DNA of 64,000 nucleotides from Marinirhabdus sp963793275. GTDB taxonomy: Bacteria; Bacteroidota; Bacteroidia; Flavobacteriales; Flavobacteriaceae. Made by a program: the position numbers and the translations under genes. The notes beneath the pieces are model-generated. The model saw nothing but the letters and a program-made list of their open reading frames with translations, did no database searches and had not been told where the DNA came from. The stretch spans positions 372,001-436,000 of the forward strand of contig CAWBZL010000003.1 in the NCBI GenBank assembly GCA_963793275.1, read 5' to 3'. Below, piece after piece: positions 55,569 to 64,000 of this stretch. Each line of letters begins with the position of its first letter. Within the stretch, counting starts at the first letter, position 1.

Positions 55569-56759
55569 ATGAATTTACACGAATATCAAGGAAAAGAAAT
55601 ATTGAACAGTTTTGGTGTTGAGATCCAACGCGGAATTGTTGCAACAACTCCAGAAGAAGCCGTTGAAGCTGCTAAAAAGTTAACAGAAGAAACCGGAACA
55701 GGTTGGCACGTGATTAAAGCACAAGTGCACGCAGGTGGTCGTGGAAAAGGTGGTGGAGTAAAACTTGCCAAGAATATTCAGGAAGTAAAAGATATTGCCG
55801 GACAAATTATTGGGATGAACCTCATAACACCACAAACCAGTGCCGAAGGTAAAAAAGTACATCAGGTATTGGTGACAGAAGATGTATACTACCCTGGCGA
55901 TAGCGAACCAGAAGAATATTATATGAGTGTTTTGCTGAATCGAGCTACGGGTAAAAACATGATCATGTATTCTACCGAAGGTGGAATGGATATTGAAACC
56001 GTTGCCGAAGAAACACCACACCTAATCTTTCACGAAGAAATAGATCCTGCTGTAGGGTTAATGCCGTTTCAGGCAAGACGTGTAGCGTTCAATTTAGGAT
56101 TGAGCGGTGTTGCATTTAAGAAAATGACCAAGTTTGTTGCAGCATTGTACAAAGCCTACGAGAATAGCGATTCTTCTTTATTCGAAATAAATCCGGTTTT
56201 AAAAACAAGCGACGATAAAATTATTGCTGTAGACGCTAAAGTAAGTATAGACGATAATGCACTATTCCGCAGAAAAGACTATGCAGCAATGCGTGATATT
56301 AGAGAAGAGAATGCTGTAGAAGTTGAAGCTAAGGAAGCCGGATTAAGCTATGTAGACCTTGATGGTAATGTAGGTTGTATGGTAAATGGAGCAGGATTGG
56401 CGATGGCAACTATGGATTTAATTAAGCAAGCAGGTGGAGAGCCGGCAAACTTCTTGGATGTAGGAGGTACGGCAGATGCTGAACGCGTAGAAATAGCTTT
56501 TAAATTAATATTAAAAGATCCTAGCGTAAAGGCAATTCTGGTAAATATTTTTGGAGGTATTGTTCGTTGCGATAGAGTGGCGCAAGGAATTGTAGATGCT
56601 TATAAAAATATGGGAACTATCAATGTACCCATTATTGTGCGTTTGCAGGGAACCAATGCAGATATTGCAAAAGAATTAATTGACAATAGCGGACTGGACG
56701 TACAAAGTGCGATAGAATTTCAGGAAGCTGCAGATAAAGTGCAGGCAGTATTGGCATAA
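55569..56759 (+). CDS. sucC: Succinate-CoA ligase (ADP-forming) beta subunit
   Basis: Forms succinyl-CoA reversibly with SucD, making ATP in the TCA cycle. The 396-residue protein has an ATP-grasp domain starting MNLHEYQGKEIL, with KAQVHAGGRGKGGGV, and the C-terminal CoA-ligase domain containing GAGLAMATMD, NFLDVGGTA and LVNIFGGIVRCD. The alpha subunit gene is not adjacent; in flavobacteria sucC and sucD are often separate. It has its own promoter and terminator. Confidence 0.98.
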   Translation: MNLHEYQGKEILNSFGVEIQRGIVATTPEEAVEAAKKLTEETGTGWHVIKAQVHAGGRGKGGGVKLAKNIQEVKDIAGQIIGMNLITPQTSAEGKKVHQVLVTEDVYYPGDSEPEEYYMSVLLNRATGKNMIMYSTEGGMDIETVAEETPHLIFHEEIDPAVGLMPFQARRVAFNLGLSGVAFKKMTKFVAALYKAYENSDSSLFEINPVLKTSDDKIIAVDAKVSIDDNALFRRKDYAAMRDIREENAVEVEAKEAGLSYVDLDGNVGCMVNGAGLAMATMDLIKQAGGEPANFLDVGGTADAERVEIAFKLILKDPSVKAILVNIFGGIVRCDRVAQGIVDAYKNMGTINVPIIVRLQGTNADIAKELIDNSGLDVQSAIEFQEAADKVQAVLA

Positions 56760-56781
56760 CACAGTGCCAAATTTTTATAGA

Positions 56782-56824
56782 AATCCCTTTCGGTTTTTAA
56801 AACTGAAAGGGATTATTTATTTTT
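56782..56824 (+). terminator. Rho-independent terminator of sucC
   Basis: A 10-bp stem AATCCCTTTC/GAAAGGGATT (56782-56791 with 56805-56814), with an inner AT-rich extension, is followed by atttattttt. The T-rich tail also contains the next gene's -7 box. Confidence 0.85.
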
Positions 56825-56825
56825 G
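56818..56825 (+). promoter_or_regulatory. -7 promoter box of the TerB-like gene (TATTTTTG)
   Basis: TATTTTTG ends three bases before the ATG at 56829. It overlaps the T tail of the sucC terminator, so one stretch serves as terminator tail and as promoter. Confidence 0.5.
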
Positions 56826-56828
56826 AAT

Positions 56829-57245
56829 ATGAACAACCAGCAAAAACAAACCCTTCAGGATCAAAAATCGCTTTTAAGTGATTTAATATTTATGGCAAAA
56901 GTAGATGGAAAAATAACCGAAGGTGAATACGATTTTATTCATCGTATTGCCGAGCAGATGGGAATTTCAAAAGAGCAAGTGCGTGAATTGTATCACGATC
57001 CACTACCCACCAAAAAAACCTTTACAGAACTGGAGCGGATCACACATTTTCATAAAATGGTGTTGTTAATGAATGTAGATGGCGAAACACATACAAAAGA
57101 ACTTGCGTTTCTTCGTGGGTTTGGCTTGGAGCTGGGATTACGTCCTGGCGCTGTAGAACAGGTGCTTCTTGCTATGGAAAACTACGAGCATAAAATTATC
57201 CCGTCAGAAAAATTGCTGGAGATCTTTAACACCTATTATAATTAA
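56829..57245 (+). CDS. TerB-like (TerB/DjlA-N fold) protein
   Basis: A 138-residue helical protein. The TerB pattern is two acidic helix-loop segments: FMAKVDGKITEGEYDFIHRIAEQMG and LLMNVDGETHTKELAFLRGFGLELG, each with a DG that could bind metal. Automatic annotation often labels flavobacterial homologues excinuclease ABC subunit B, which is wrong here; no UvrB motif is present. Function unknown. The start at ATG 56829 is preferred over the TTG at 56823, which lies in the promoter box. It ends convergently against DUF2254 with a four-base overlap. Confidence 0.75.
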   Translation: MNNQQKQTLQDQKSLLSDLIFMAKVDGKITEGEYDFIHRIAEQMGISKEQVRELYHDPLPTKKTFTELERITHFHKMVLLMNVDGETHTKELAFLRGFGLELGLRPGAVEQVLLAMENYEHKIIPSEKLLEIFNTYYN

Positions 57246-58531
57246 GACTGTATTAGAAGCTTTATTTTTTTCCAATCCTTTTTATTGGCCAATGATTTTT
57301 TGGCGTCTTTCAAAAGAGTTTTAACTTCTGTTGCAACAGCTTGTTTATATAATACTTTCGCACAATTGTCAAGCCTATGTAAATAGTTGAGCATTGAGAG
57401 CAATTTTTCTACCAGAATAGGGTCGTGTTTGCAATACGTTCTTAAAGAAGCCATACTGGTATACAATAATTCGTCAAAATCTACGGTCGCAATTTTCAGT
57501 AGCGCCTTATTATCCTCGATCATTACACCATTATCGCTCTTTTGCATTCGAAGCGCAAATAGTTCGGTTAAATAATCGATTGCGTTAATTGCGGTTCCTG
57601 GATCATTAATTCCTGGTGACATTGCTTTTACGGCAATTTCAGTAATTTGCTTGAAAGCCAGTATATAATTGTCTTCCACAAATTCTCCACGAGCGAAGTT
57701 TATATTACTAAGTAACTTATCTAATTGTTCTTCGGTAAGTTTTTTTTCAGATTTAATAAATGGGGTGTATTGTAATACAAAAAATCCTTTAGGTACTGTA
57801 AAATATATCCTGGTATCGTTTTCAGTACAGATCTTAAAAATGTTTTTCAATGAAATATTTTGAAAGTAACCACTTGTTTTCACTTTATACTCGTGCCAAT
57901 TTTTAGTGTTGGGAAAATCGTTCATTATTTCGGAATCTTTTGCATCTTCTCTTTTTATAATGTATTGCAAGCGCTCTTTTGACTTATCGTAAATTTTATC
58001 CAGAATATTGTTTATCTGAATGCTCTGAGACATATTATGGATAAAATAAATAAATGCACCCAGACACACCAGGGTTGCAAAAATACCCAGTAAAATGGAC
58101 AGTCCGGGTAGCGCATATTTTTCGTCGTCCGGCTCAATAGAAAAAAGAATAAATATTAAGTAGATAAGCGTTGCCAGGTAGGTTCCCAGGATAAACTGGT
58201 TCTTTTTATCACTAATTAATCCTGGTAACAATCGAGGGGAAAAGTTACTGGAAGCCTGGCTTAACAAAAGCATCACCATAGAAAAGCTGAAAACCATCAT
58301 AGAAATAATTCCACCAATACACGCACTCATAATGGTGAGTACGGTGTCACCATCTTCCAGCATAAGTTGCGGTGTTTCCTCCAATAAAAATTTAGAAACA
58401 TCCCCTCCTTCCAGCCAGGCCATTAAAAAAGCAAGATTAAAACCAAGAAATGCAAATAGGGAAGGGTAGAAAGCAATTTTCCCCTGGATGGTATTAAAGA
58501 AAGTTCTTAGTCGAACGTAGACATTTTTCAT
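57242..58531 (-). CDS. DUF2254 membrane protein
   Basis: A 429-residue integral membrane protein with four hydrophobic helices (about residues 20-38, 63-88, 110-130 and 145-165) and a long cytoplasmic C-terminal domain. Family pattern: SMMVFSFSMVMLLLSQASSNFSPRLL, FFVLQYTPF, and MSPGINDPGTAINAIDYL. The family is found widely in bacteria and has no established function. It is a single gene facing the TerB-like gene. Confidence 0.87.
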   Translation of the reverse strand: MKNVYVRLRTFFNTIQGKIAFYPSLFAFLGFNLAFLMAWLEGGDVSKFLLEETPQLMLEDGDTVLTIMSACIGGIISMMVFSFSMVMLLLSQASSNFSPRLLPGLISDKKNQFILGTYLATLIYLIFILFSIEPDDEKYALPGLSILLGIFATLVCLGAFIYFIHNMSQSIQINNILDKIYDKSKERLQYIIKREDAKDSEIMNDFPNTKNWHEYKVKTSGYFQNISLKNIFKICTENDTRIYFTVPKGFFVLQYTPFIKSEKKLTEEQLDKLLSNINFARGEFVEDNYILAFKQITEIAVKAMSPGINDPGTAINAIDYLTELFALRMQKSDNGVMIEDNKALLKIATVDFDELLYTSMASLRTYCKHDPILVEKLLSMLNYLHRLDNCAKVLYKQAVATEVKTLLKDAKKSLANKKDWKKIKLLIQS

Positions 58532-58736
58532 AAAGTATGTTCTTATAAAACGAAGTTACGCAGTTATGTCACTAATTCTCTTAAAATTGAATTAAATGAA
58601 ATGATTGTTTTAAGTATAAACCGTCAAAAAGTCACCTACGAAGCCATAAATCAAGACAAAAAGACAGTTTTGTTGTTTTGGAACTTTTTTTGACTTTAGA
58701 AAATAAAAAATATAAAACCATAAAAAATTGAACGAT

Positions 58737-59162
58737 ATGAATTTAGTTAAGAAGAACACACCGTTATTTTCATCTATTTTAGATGAACTATTTACTGAGA
58801 ACAGACTGGATATTCCCAATTATGAAAAATTTAGCATTCCTGCGGTAAATATTACAGAAAAAAACACGAGTTTTGTTATAGAAATAGTAATCCCCGGTAT
58901 TTCAAAAGATGACGTCGCAATTGAAATCGAAGAAAACATTTTGAAAGTTTCTTCTAAATTTTCCGACGAAAATCCGACCGAGGAAGCTACAAAATATTTG
59001 CGGAAGGATTTTAATTTCAAAAACTTTGTAAGAAACTTTACCCTCCCTCAAAATATTGATACTGAAAACATTAATGCCACCCAAAAAGATGGTATATTGT
59101 CAATAACTCTTCCTAAAAAGGTGGAAGAAAAGGCAATGAAGAAAATGGTTGAGATTTCATAA
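58737..59162 (+). CDS. Hsp20/alpha-crystallin small heat shock protein
   Basis: A 141-residue ATP-independent chaperone that holds unfolded proteins. The alpha-crystallin domain runs from about residue 35 to 130: FSIPAVNITEKNTSFVIEIV, PGISKDDVAIEIEENIL and the closing GILSITLPKK. Length and features are standard. The ATG at 58737 is preferred over TTG at 58728. A terminator follows the stop codon by 33 bases. Confidence 0.93.
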   Translation: MNLVKKNTPLFSSILDELFTENRLDIPNYEKFSIPAVNITEKNTSFVIEIVIPGISKDDVAIEIEENILKVSSKFSDENPTEEATKYLRKDFNFKNFVRNFTLPQNIDTENINATQKDGILSITLPKKVEEKAMKKMVEIS

Positions 59163-59194
59163 TTGAAATTTAATTTGGTTAGTTAGTTGAAAAT

Positions 59195-59231
59195 GCCACA
59201 TGCTACTCAATCGGTGTGTGGCTCTTTTTTT
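59195..59231 (+). terminator. Rho-independent terminator of the Hsp20 gene
   Basis: Stem GCCACA/TGTGGC (59195-59200 with 59217-59222), long loop, followed by a run of T at 59224-59231. Confidence 0.75.
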
Positions 59232-59253
59232 GGAGTTAATTCAACTATATTTT

Positions 59254-60048
59254 TTAGGTATTTCTTCCCCTTCGGCGCTTACCGGTTGTAGGCTTTTTTT
59301 CAACGGTATCTACATAAGAACTATTTTCTGAAACGGCTACAGAATCCTTGAGATCTTTCAACTCTTTCTTGTTTAGATCACGCCATTTCCCGATAGGCAA
59401 TTCACCTAACTCAATATTCATAATCCGGATTCTTTTTAGCTCGAGGACATCGTACCCAAAATAATCACACATGCGTCTAATTTGACGGTTAAGTCCTTGA
59501 ATTAGAATAATTCTGAAAACAAACCGGCTCAACTGTTCAACTTCACATGGTTTTGTAGTTGTTTCCAATTCGGCCAATGGTACACCATTCCCCATTTTCT
59601 TTATGAAATCCGGGGTAATGGGTCGGTCTACTTTAACAATATATTCTTTTTCGTGTTTATTGCCAGCACGAAGAATTTTGTTTACAATATCACCATCATT
59701 GGTCATTAACAATAAGCCTTCACTGGTTTTGTCCAGACGTCCCACGTGAAATATACGTTCTTTGTGACCGATAAAATCCACTACATTTCCTTCTACGCGT
59801 ACATCTGTAGTGCAGGTAATCCCCACGGGTTTGTTAAGCGCAATGTAAACCAGGTTGGTATTTTCTTTTATTAATTTACCATCTACTTTTATTTCATCGT
59901 CCGGCATAGCCCGATCTCCTAAAGAAACGGGATTGTCGTTTAACGTAACACGTCCCTGTTCAATAAGTGTATCTGCCTGCCGTCGGGAACAATAGCCGCT
60001 GTCACTTATGGCTTTATTTAATCTGGTAGAATCTGGGTGATGGCTCAT
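59254..60048 (-). CDS. rluF: 23S rRNA pseudouridine synthase (RluF-like)
   Basis: Makes pseudouridine in 23S rRNA (position 2604 in E. coli RluF). The 264-residue protein has an N-terminal S4 RNA-binding domain (RLNKAISDSGYCSRRQADTLIEQG), the catalytic HVGRLDKTSEGLLL with its Asp, and QGLNRQIRRMCDYFG near the C-terminus. The extreme C-terminus is a basic tail (KKPTTGKRRRGRN). The RluF subgroup is inferred from length and motif spacing. Confidence 0.92.
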   Translation of the reverse strand: MSHHPDSTRLNKAISDSGYCSRRQADTLIEQGRVTLNDNPVSLGDRAMPDDEIKVDGKLIKENTNLVYIALNKPVGITCTTDVRVEGNVVDFIGHKERIFHVGRLDKTSEGLLLMTNDGDIVNKILRAGNKHEKEYIVKVDRPITPDFIKKMGNGVPLAELETTTKPCEVEQLSRFVFRIILIQGLNRQIRRMCDYFGYDVLELKRIRIMNIELGELPIGKWRDLNKKELKDLKDSVAVSENSSYVDTVEKKPTTGKRRRGRNT

Positions 60049-60052
60049 GCTG

Positions 60053-60060
60053 CAAAAATA
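60053..60060 (-). promoter_or_regulatory. -7 promoter box of the RluF-like gene (TATTTTTG)
   Basis: On the minus strand TATTTTTG precedes the ATG at 60048 by four bases, another very short or absent leader. No -33 TTG is obvious. Confidence 0.55.
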
Positions 60061-60148
60061 CGGTTTTATGCCGAACCGTTAAACTTGATATAAACCTACA
60101 AATACAAATTTCGGAAAATCGTAATTTTAACAACTAACAAAAATATAT

Positions 60149-61684
60149 ATGGCAATTTTAGGATCACTAATTAAGGGAGCAATAGATTTACGTGGGAGTT
60201 TGGTTTCAAACACATCACCGGTTGAAGAGCAACAGGAAGTGCTGGCAGCACTGTTGGAAACTGCGAAAGATACTGCTTTTGGGAAATATTATGGTTTTTC
60301 AAAAATTATGGAAGCGGAAGATGCTCAAAAGGGTTTTGCAGAAAAAGTTCCTTATTTCGATTATCACGAAATGAAAGCAGCCTGGTGGGACAAAACTATT
60401 GAGGGACTGGAAGACATAGCCTGGCCTGGCAAACCTTCTTATTTTGCATTAAGTAGCGGAACTACGGGGAAAACCAGCAAAAGAATTCCTGTAACAGATG
60501 CGATGATAGATGCCATACGTGATGCAGGAATAAAGCAGGTAGGGGCGTTGGCAAACTTTGACTTGCCCACAGATTTTTTCGAGAAAGAGATCATGATGTT
60601 AGGTAGTTCAACAGACCTATCAGAGCGAGATGAGTTTCTTGAGGGAGAGATCAGCGGAATTACAGCCAGTAATATTCCTTTCTGGTTTAAAGGTTATTAT
60701 AAACCAGGTGAGGATATTGCCAAAATAGACGATTGGGATACGCGTGTTGCTACAATTGCCAGGAGAGCAAAGGAGTGGGATATTGGCGCACTTAGTGGTA
60801 TCCCATCCTGGATGGAACTGATGATGAAAGAAGTAATTAAATATCACGATGCCGAAACTATTCACGATGTATGGCCAAACTTGCAGGTTTTTACGAGTGG
60901 CGGAGTTGCTTTCCAGCCTTACGAAAAAAGTTTCAGACAACTTTGTAATAAAGAAGTTACGGTAATTGACACCTATCTGGCTTCTGAAGGTTTTATTGCA
61001 TTCCAGCAACGCCCTGAAACTACATCAATGAAATTGGTAACAGATAACGGAATTTATTTTGAATTTGTTCCCTTTAAGCCTGAATTTATTAAGGAGGATG
61101 GATCACTGGCACAGGACGCACCTTCCTTAACACTTGCTGAAGTTGAAACAGACCAGGATTACGTTTTGATAATCTCCACCGTTTCGGGAGCCTGGCGTTA
61201 TTTAATTGGCGATACTATTGCCTTTACCGATGTAGCCAAAGCTGAAATTAAAATTACGGGCCGTACAAAGTTCTTTCTAAACGTAGTAGGTTCTCAACTT
61301 TCAGTAAATAAAATGGATACTGCGCTACGTGAGCTGGAAGAGCAATTCGATATTAAAATTCCTGAATTTACCCTGGCTGCTGTAAAAATAGATGGCGAGT
61401 TTCACCACCACTGGTATTTAGGTACAGAGAGTGAGGTAACGGAAGCGGAACTTGCAGAAGCACTTGATGCTACCCTGAAAGAAGCAAATAAAAATTACAA
61501 GGTCGCCCGAGGAAAATCACTTAAAGGGGTAAAAGTAACAACAATTTTGCCTACTATTTTTCACGAATGGAGTGGTGCCAATAAAAAGAAAGGCGGCCAG
61601 GTAAAAATGGAGCGTGTGATGGATGAGGAGAAATTTGCGGAGTGGGAGGAGTTTGTTAAGGATGCAGTAGGGAAGAAGGCCTAG
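60149..61684 (+). CDS. GH3-family acyl-acid amido synthetase-like protein
   Basis: A 511-residue protein of the GH3 family of ANL-type enzymes, which adenylate a carboxylate and may conjugate it to an amino acid. ATP-binding signatures are ALSSGTTGKTSKRIPVT, the YLASEGFIAFQQ region and WRYLIGDTIAFTD, with GRTKFFLNVVG marking the C-terminal domain. Plant GH3 proteins act on hormones. Bacterial ones have unknown substrates. It follows a small intergenic gap with no recognised promoter box. Confidence 0.87.
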   Translation: MAILGSLIKGAIDLRGSLVSNTSPVEEQQEVLAALLETAKDTAFGKYYGFSKIMEAEDAQKGFAEKVPYFDYHEMKAAWWDKTIEGLEDIAWPGKPSYFALSSGTTGKTSKRIPVTDAMIDAIRDAGIKQVGALANFDLPTDFFEKEIMMLGSSTDLSERDEFLEGEISGITASNIPFWFKGYYKPGEDIAKIDDWDTRVATIARRAKEWDIGALSGIPSWMELMMKEVIKYHDAETIHDVWPNLQVFTSGGVAFQPYEKSFRQLCNKEVTVIDTYLASEGFIAFQQRPETTSMKLVTDNGIYFEFVPFKPEFIKEDGSLAQDAPSLTLAEVETDQDYVLIISTVSGAWRYLIGDTIAFTDVAKAEIKITGRTKFFLNVVGSQLSVNKMDTALRELEEQFDIKIPEFTLAAVKIDGEFHHHWYLGTESEVTEAELAEALDATLKEANKNYKVARGKSLKGVKVTTILPTIFHEWSGANKKKGGQVKMERVMDEEKFAEWEEFVKDAVGKKA

Positions 61685-61721
61685 GAGGGAGTAAAGATAT
61701 GTGGAAAGTTTCCGTTATATA

Positions 61722-62389
<668 letters not shown>

Positions 62390-62495
62390 ACTAAATATAG
62401 TTCCATTATAGTTTAAAAATTTTCACTCAAAGCAAAGGGCGTACAAAGCAGCCTATAAACTGCCGGCAATTTTAATTGCGTCCTACCACTTCCAC

Positions 62496-64000
62496 CTAAT
62501 CAACCTTCTCCAATTGTCCCTGAAGCGTTTTAATCTTATCCCGTAATTTCGCCGCCATCATAAAATCCAGCTCTTTAGCAGCTTTTTCCATCTCTTTGCG
62601 GGTGTCTCTTATTTTCTTTTCCAGTTGTGGCTTGGTAAGGTATTCATTCTCGGGTTCAGCAGCCAAACTTTCAGCGGTATCAAAGGTATAACTATCTGTT
62701 TTCTTCTTTGTAAGGGCGTTTTCAAAACTCTTCTTAATAGCAGTTGGAGTGATATTATTTTCAATATTATAGGCAATTTGCTTTTCCCTTCTGTAGTTGG
62801 TTCCATCTATTGTTGCCTGCATACTTCTGGTAATCTTATCTGCATACATAATCGCCTTTCCGTTTATATGTCGGGCAGCACGACCTACAGTTTGCGTTAA
62901 AGAACGGTTGCTACGCAGAAACCCTTCTTTGTCTGCATCAAGAATTGCAACCAGTGAAACTTCTGGTAGATCCAATCCTTCACGCAGCAGGTTTACACCC
63001 ACCAATACATCAAAAATGCCTAGACGTAGATCCTGCATGATTTCCACACGTTCCAGCGTATCTACATCACTATGAATATACCTGCAGCGAATGCTCACCC
63101 GGCTCATATATTTAGTTAATTCTTCTGCCATTCGTTTTGTTAGTGTGGTAACCAGAATACGTTCGTCTTTTTCGATCCGAAGGTGAATTTCTTCCAATAA
63201 ATCGTCTATTTGATTCAGACTCGGTCGTATTTCAATAGGTGGATCCAGCAATCCTGTAGGTCTAATAATTTGTTCCACATATACACCATCAGATTTTTCC
63301 AGCTCGTAATCGGCAGGAGTTGCACTCACATAAATCACCTGATTTTGTATGGCTTCAAACTCTTCGAACTTTAACGGTCTGTTATCCATAGCAGCGGGTA
63401 GTCTAAAACCATACTCCACCAGATTTTCTTTTCTGGAGCGGTCACCTCCATACATAGCCCCTACCTGCGGAATGGATACGTGGCTTTCATCTACCAGCAT
63501 TAAATAGTCGTCTGGGAAATAGTCCAGTAAACAGAAAGGTCTTGTCCCCGGCAAACGCCTGTCCAGATACCGTGAGTAGTTTTCGATACCGCTACAATAG
63601 CCAAGTTCACGAATCATTTCCAGGTCAAAATTGGTGCGTTCGTCCAGTCTTTTTGCTTCTAAATGCTTTCCTATTTCTTTGAAATAGTCTACCTGCTTTA
63701 CCAGATCGTCCTGAATATTTCTAATCGCACCCTGTAAAACATCCGGCGAAGTCACAAACATATTTGCGGGGTAAATATTTAAGCGATCGTATTTTTCAAT
63801 AACTTCATTAGTTTGTGGGTTAAAAGCTTCAATGTCTTCAATTTCATCACCAAAAAAATGTATTCTGAAAGCATCATCACCATATCCAGGAAACACATCT
63901 ACGGTATCTCCTTTTATACGGAATCTTCCGTTGTGAAATTCTGCTTCGGTACGGGCGTAAAGGCTTTGCACTAGTTGATGTAAGACTTTTGTGCGCGAAA
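62496..64000 (-). CDS. uvrB: UvrABC excinuclease subunit B, C-terminal part (truncated by window end)
   Basis: The frame runs off the right edge at position 64000, with in-frame coding SRTKVLHQLVQSLYART right to the edge, so about 500 C-terminal residues are present. Seen are the beta-hairpin-side domain (FPGYGDDAFRIHFFGDEIE), helicase motifs DVLVGVNLLREGLDLPEV and QTVGRAARHINGKA, and the UVR motif at the C-terminus (LRDKIKTLQGQLEK). UvrB loads at DNA damage with UvrA and positions UvrC. The apparent start at 63971 is an internal GTG and not the real start. Confidence 0.96.
   Translation of the reverse strand, partial: SRTKVLHQLVQSLYARTEAEFHNGRFRIKGDTVDVFPGYGDDAFRIHFFGDEIEDIEAFNPQTNEVIEKYDRLNIYPANMFVTSPDVLQGAIRNIQDDLVKQVDYFKEIGKHLEAKRLDERTNFDLEMIRELGYCSGIENYSRYLDRRLPGTRPFCLLDYFPDDYLMLVDESHVSIPQVGAMYGGDRSRKENLVEYGFRLPAAMDNRPLKFEEFEAIQNQVIYVSATPADYELEKSDGVYVEQIIRPTGLLDPPIEIRPSLNQIDDLLEEIHLRIEKDERILVTTLTKRMAEELTKYMSRVSIRCRYIHSDVDTLERVEIMQDLRLGIFDVLVGVNLLREGLDLPEVSLVAILDADKEGFLRSNRSLTQTVGRAARHINGKAIMYADKITRSMQATIDGTNYRREKQIAYNIENNITPTAIKKSFENALTKKKTDSYTFDTAESLAAEPENEYLTKPQLEKKIRDTRKEMEKAAKELDFMMAAKLRDKIKTLQGQLEKVD

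Noticed and set aside
56829..57245. Excinuclease ABC subunit B label for the TerB-like gene
   Set aside because: The protein is 138 residues and has no helicase or UVR motif; the real uvrB is at the right end.

Overview
The window is a chromosomal segment of a member of the Bacteroidota, most likely a marine Flavobacteriaceae. The evidence is the family content: T9SS C-terminal sorting domains, a TonB-dependent receptor with a CarboxypepD_reg-like domain, fused CcsB-CcsA, DUF3810, DUF2520 and DUF1704/QEGLA proteins. Several genes also have flavobacterial -7 promoter boxes of the form TAnnTTTG (TTG-N17-20-TAnnTTTG at sucC, fumC and ccsA). I saw no rRNA, tRNA, CRISPR array, prophage or insertion sequence. 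Both ends cut through genes: an ATP-grasp gene on the left and uvrB on the right.

Layout. 1-2 kb: minus-strand pair of an ATP-grasp ligase (partial) and a DUF1704 (MATCAP-like) metallopeptidase. 2.2-7 kb: guaA, a LysM/periplasmic-binding-fold lipoprotein, OsmC, DUF922 and DUF3820 proteins. 7-8.5 kb: small minus-strand enzymes (GlcG/HbpS-like, ABM monooxygenase, YhcH/YjgK). 8.6-20.5 kb: pyrG, yidC, a MORN-like protein, a large T9SS beta-helix protein, mnmA, a T9SS subtilase and a nitronate monooxygenase. 20.5-30.1 kb: minus-strand block with a frameshifted sodium:solute symporter, a 42-aa membrane protein, a PIG-L deacetylase, an MscS channel, a lipoprotein, Maf, GNAT, a UbiA prenyltransferase, a KdsC-like phosphatase and a DUF2520 protein. 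30.3-36.8 kb: ccsA, a 7TMR-DISM/HTH protein, fumC and a 57-aa membrane protein. 36.9-42.2 kb: three tandem paralogous secreted proteins, each with seven FG-GAP-like repeats, followed by a decayed TIMP/netrin-like gene. 42.8-53.9 kb: TonB receptor, arsC, hypotheticals, two amidohydrolase-like proteins with altered metal-binding motifs, DUF3810 and a T9SS serine hydrolase. 54-64 kb: pepD, sucC, a TerB-like protein, DUF2254, Hsp20, RluF-like synthase, GH3, a small zinc metallopeptidase and uvrB.

Most of the window is housekeeping: nucleotide synthesis, TCA cycle, translation fidelity, cytochrome maturation, membrane insertion and repair. The more unusual material is the paired ATP-grasp/DUF1704 operon, the tandem propeller family beside an eroding secreted gene, the symporter frameshift, the pseudo-amidohydrolase pair and a trinucleotide repeat that reads as 18 consecutive in-frame TAG stops.

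Several starts are placed downstream of the longest open frame, where a promoter box or signal peptide decides the start. These are guaA, ccsA, fumC, the 26.6-kb lipoprotein, pepD, the second propeller gene, the 47.9-kb amidohydrolase, the 34.8-kb 7TM protein, the 53.9-kb serine hydrolase, the TerB-like gene and Hsp20.
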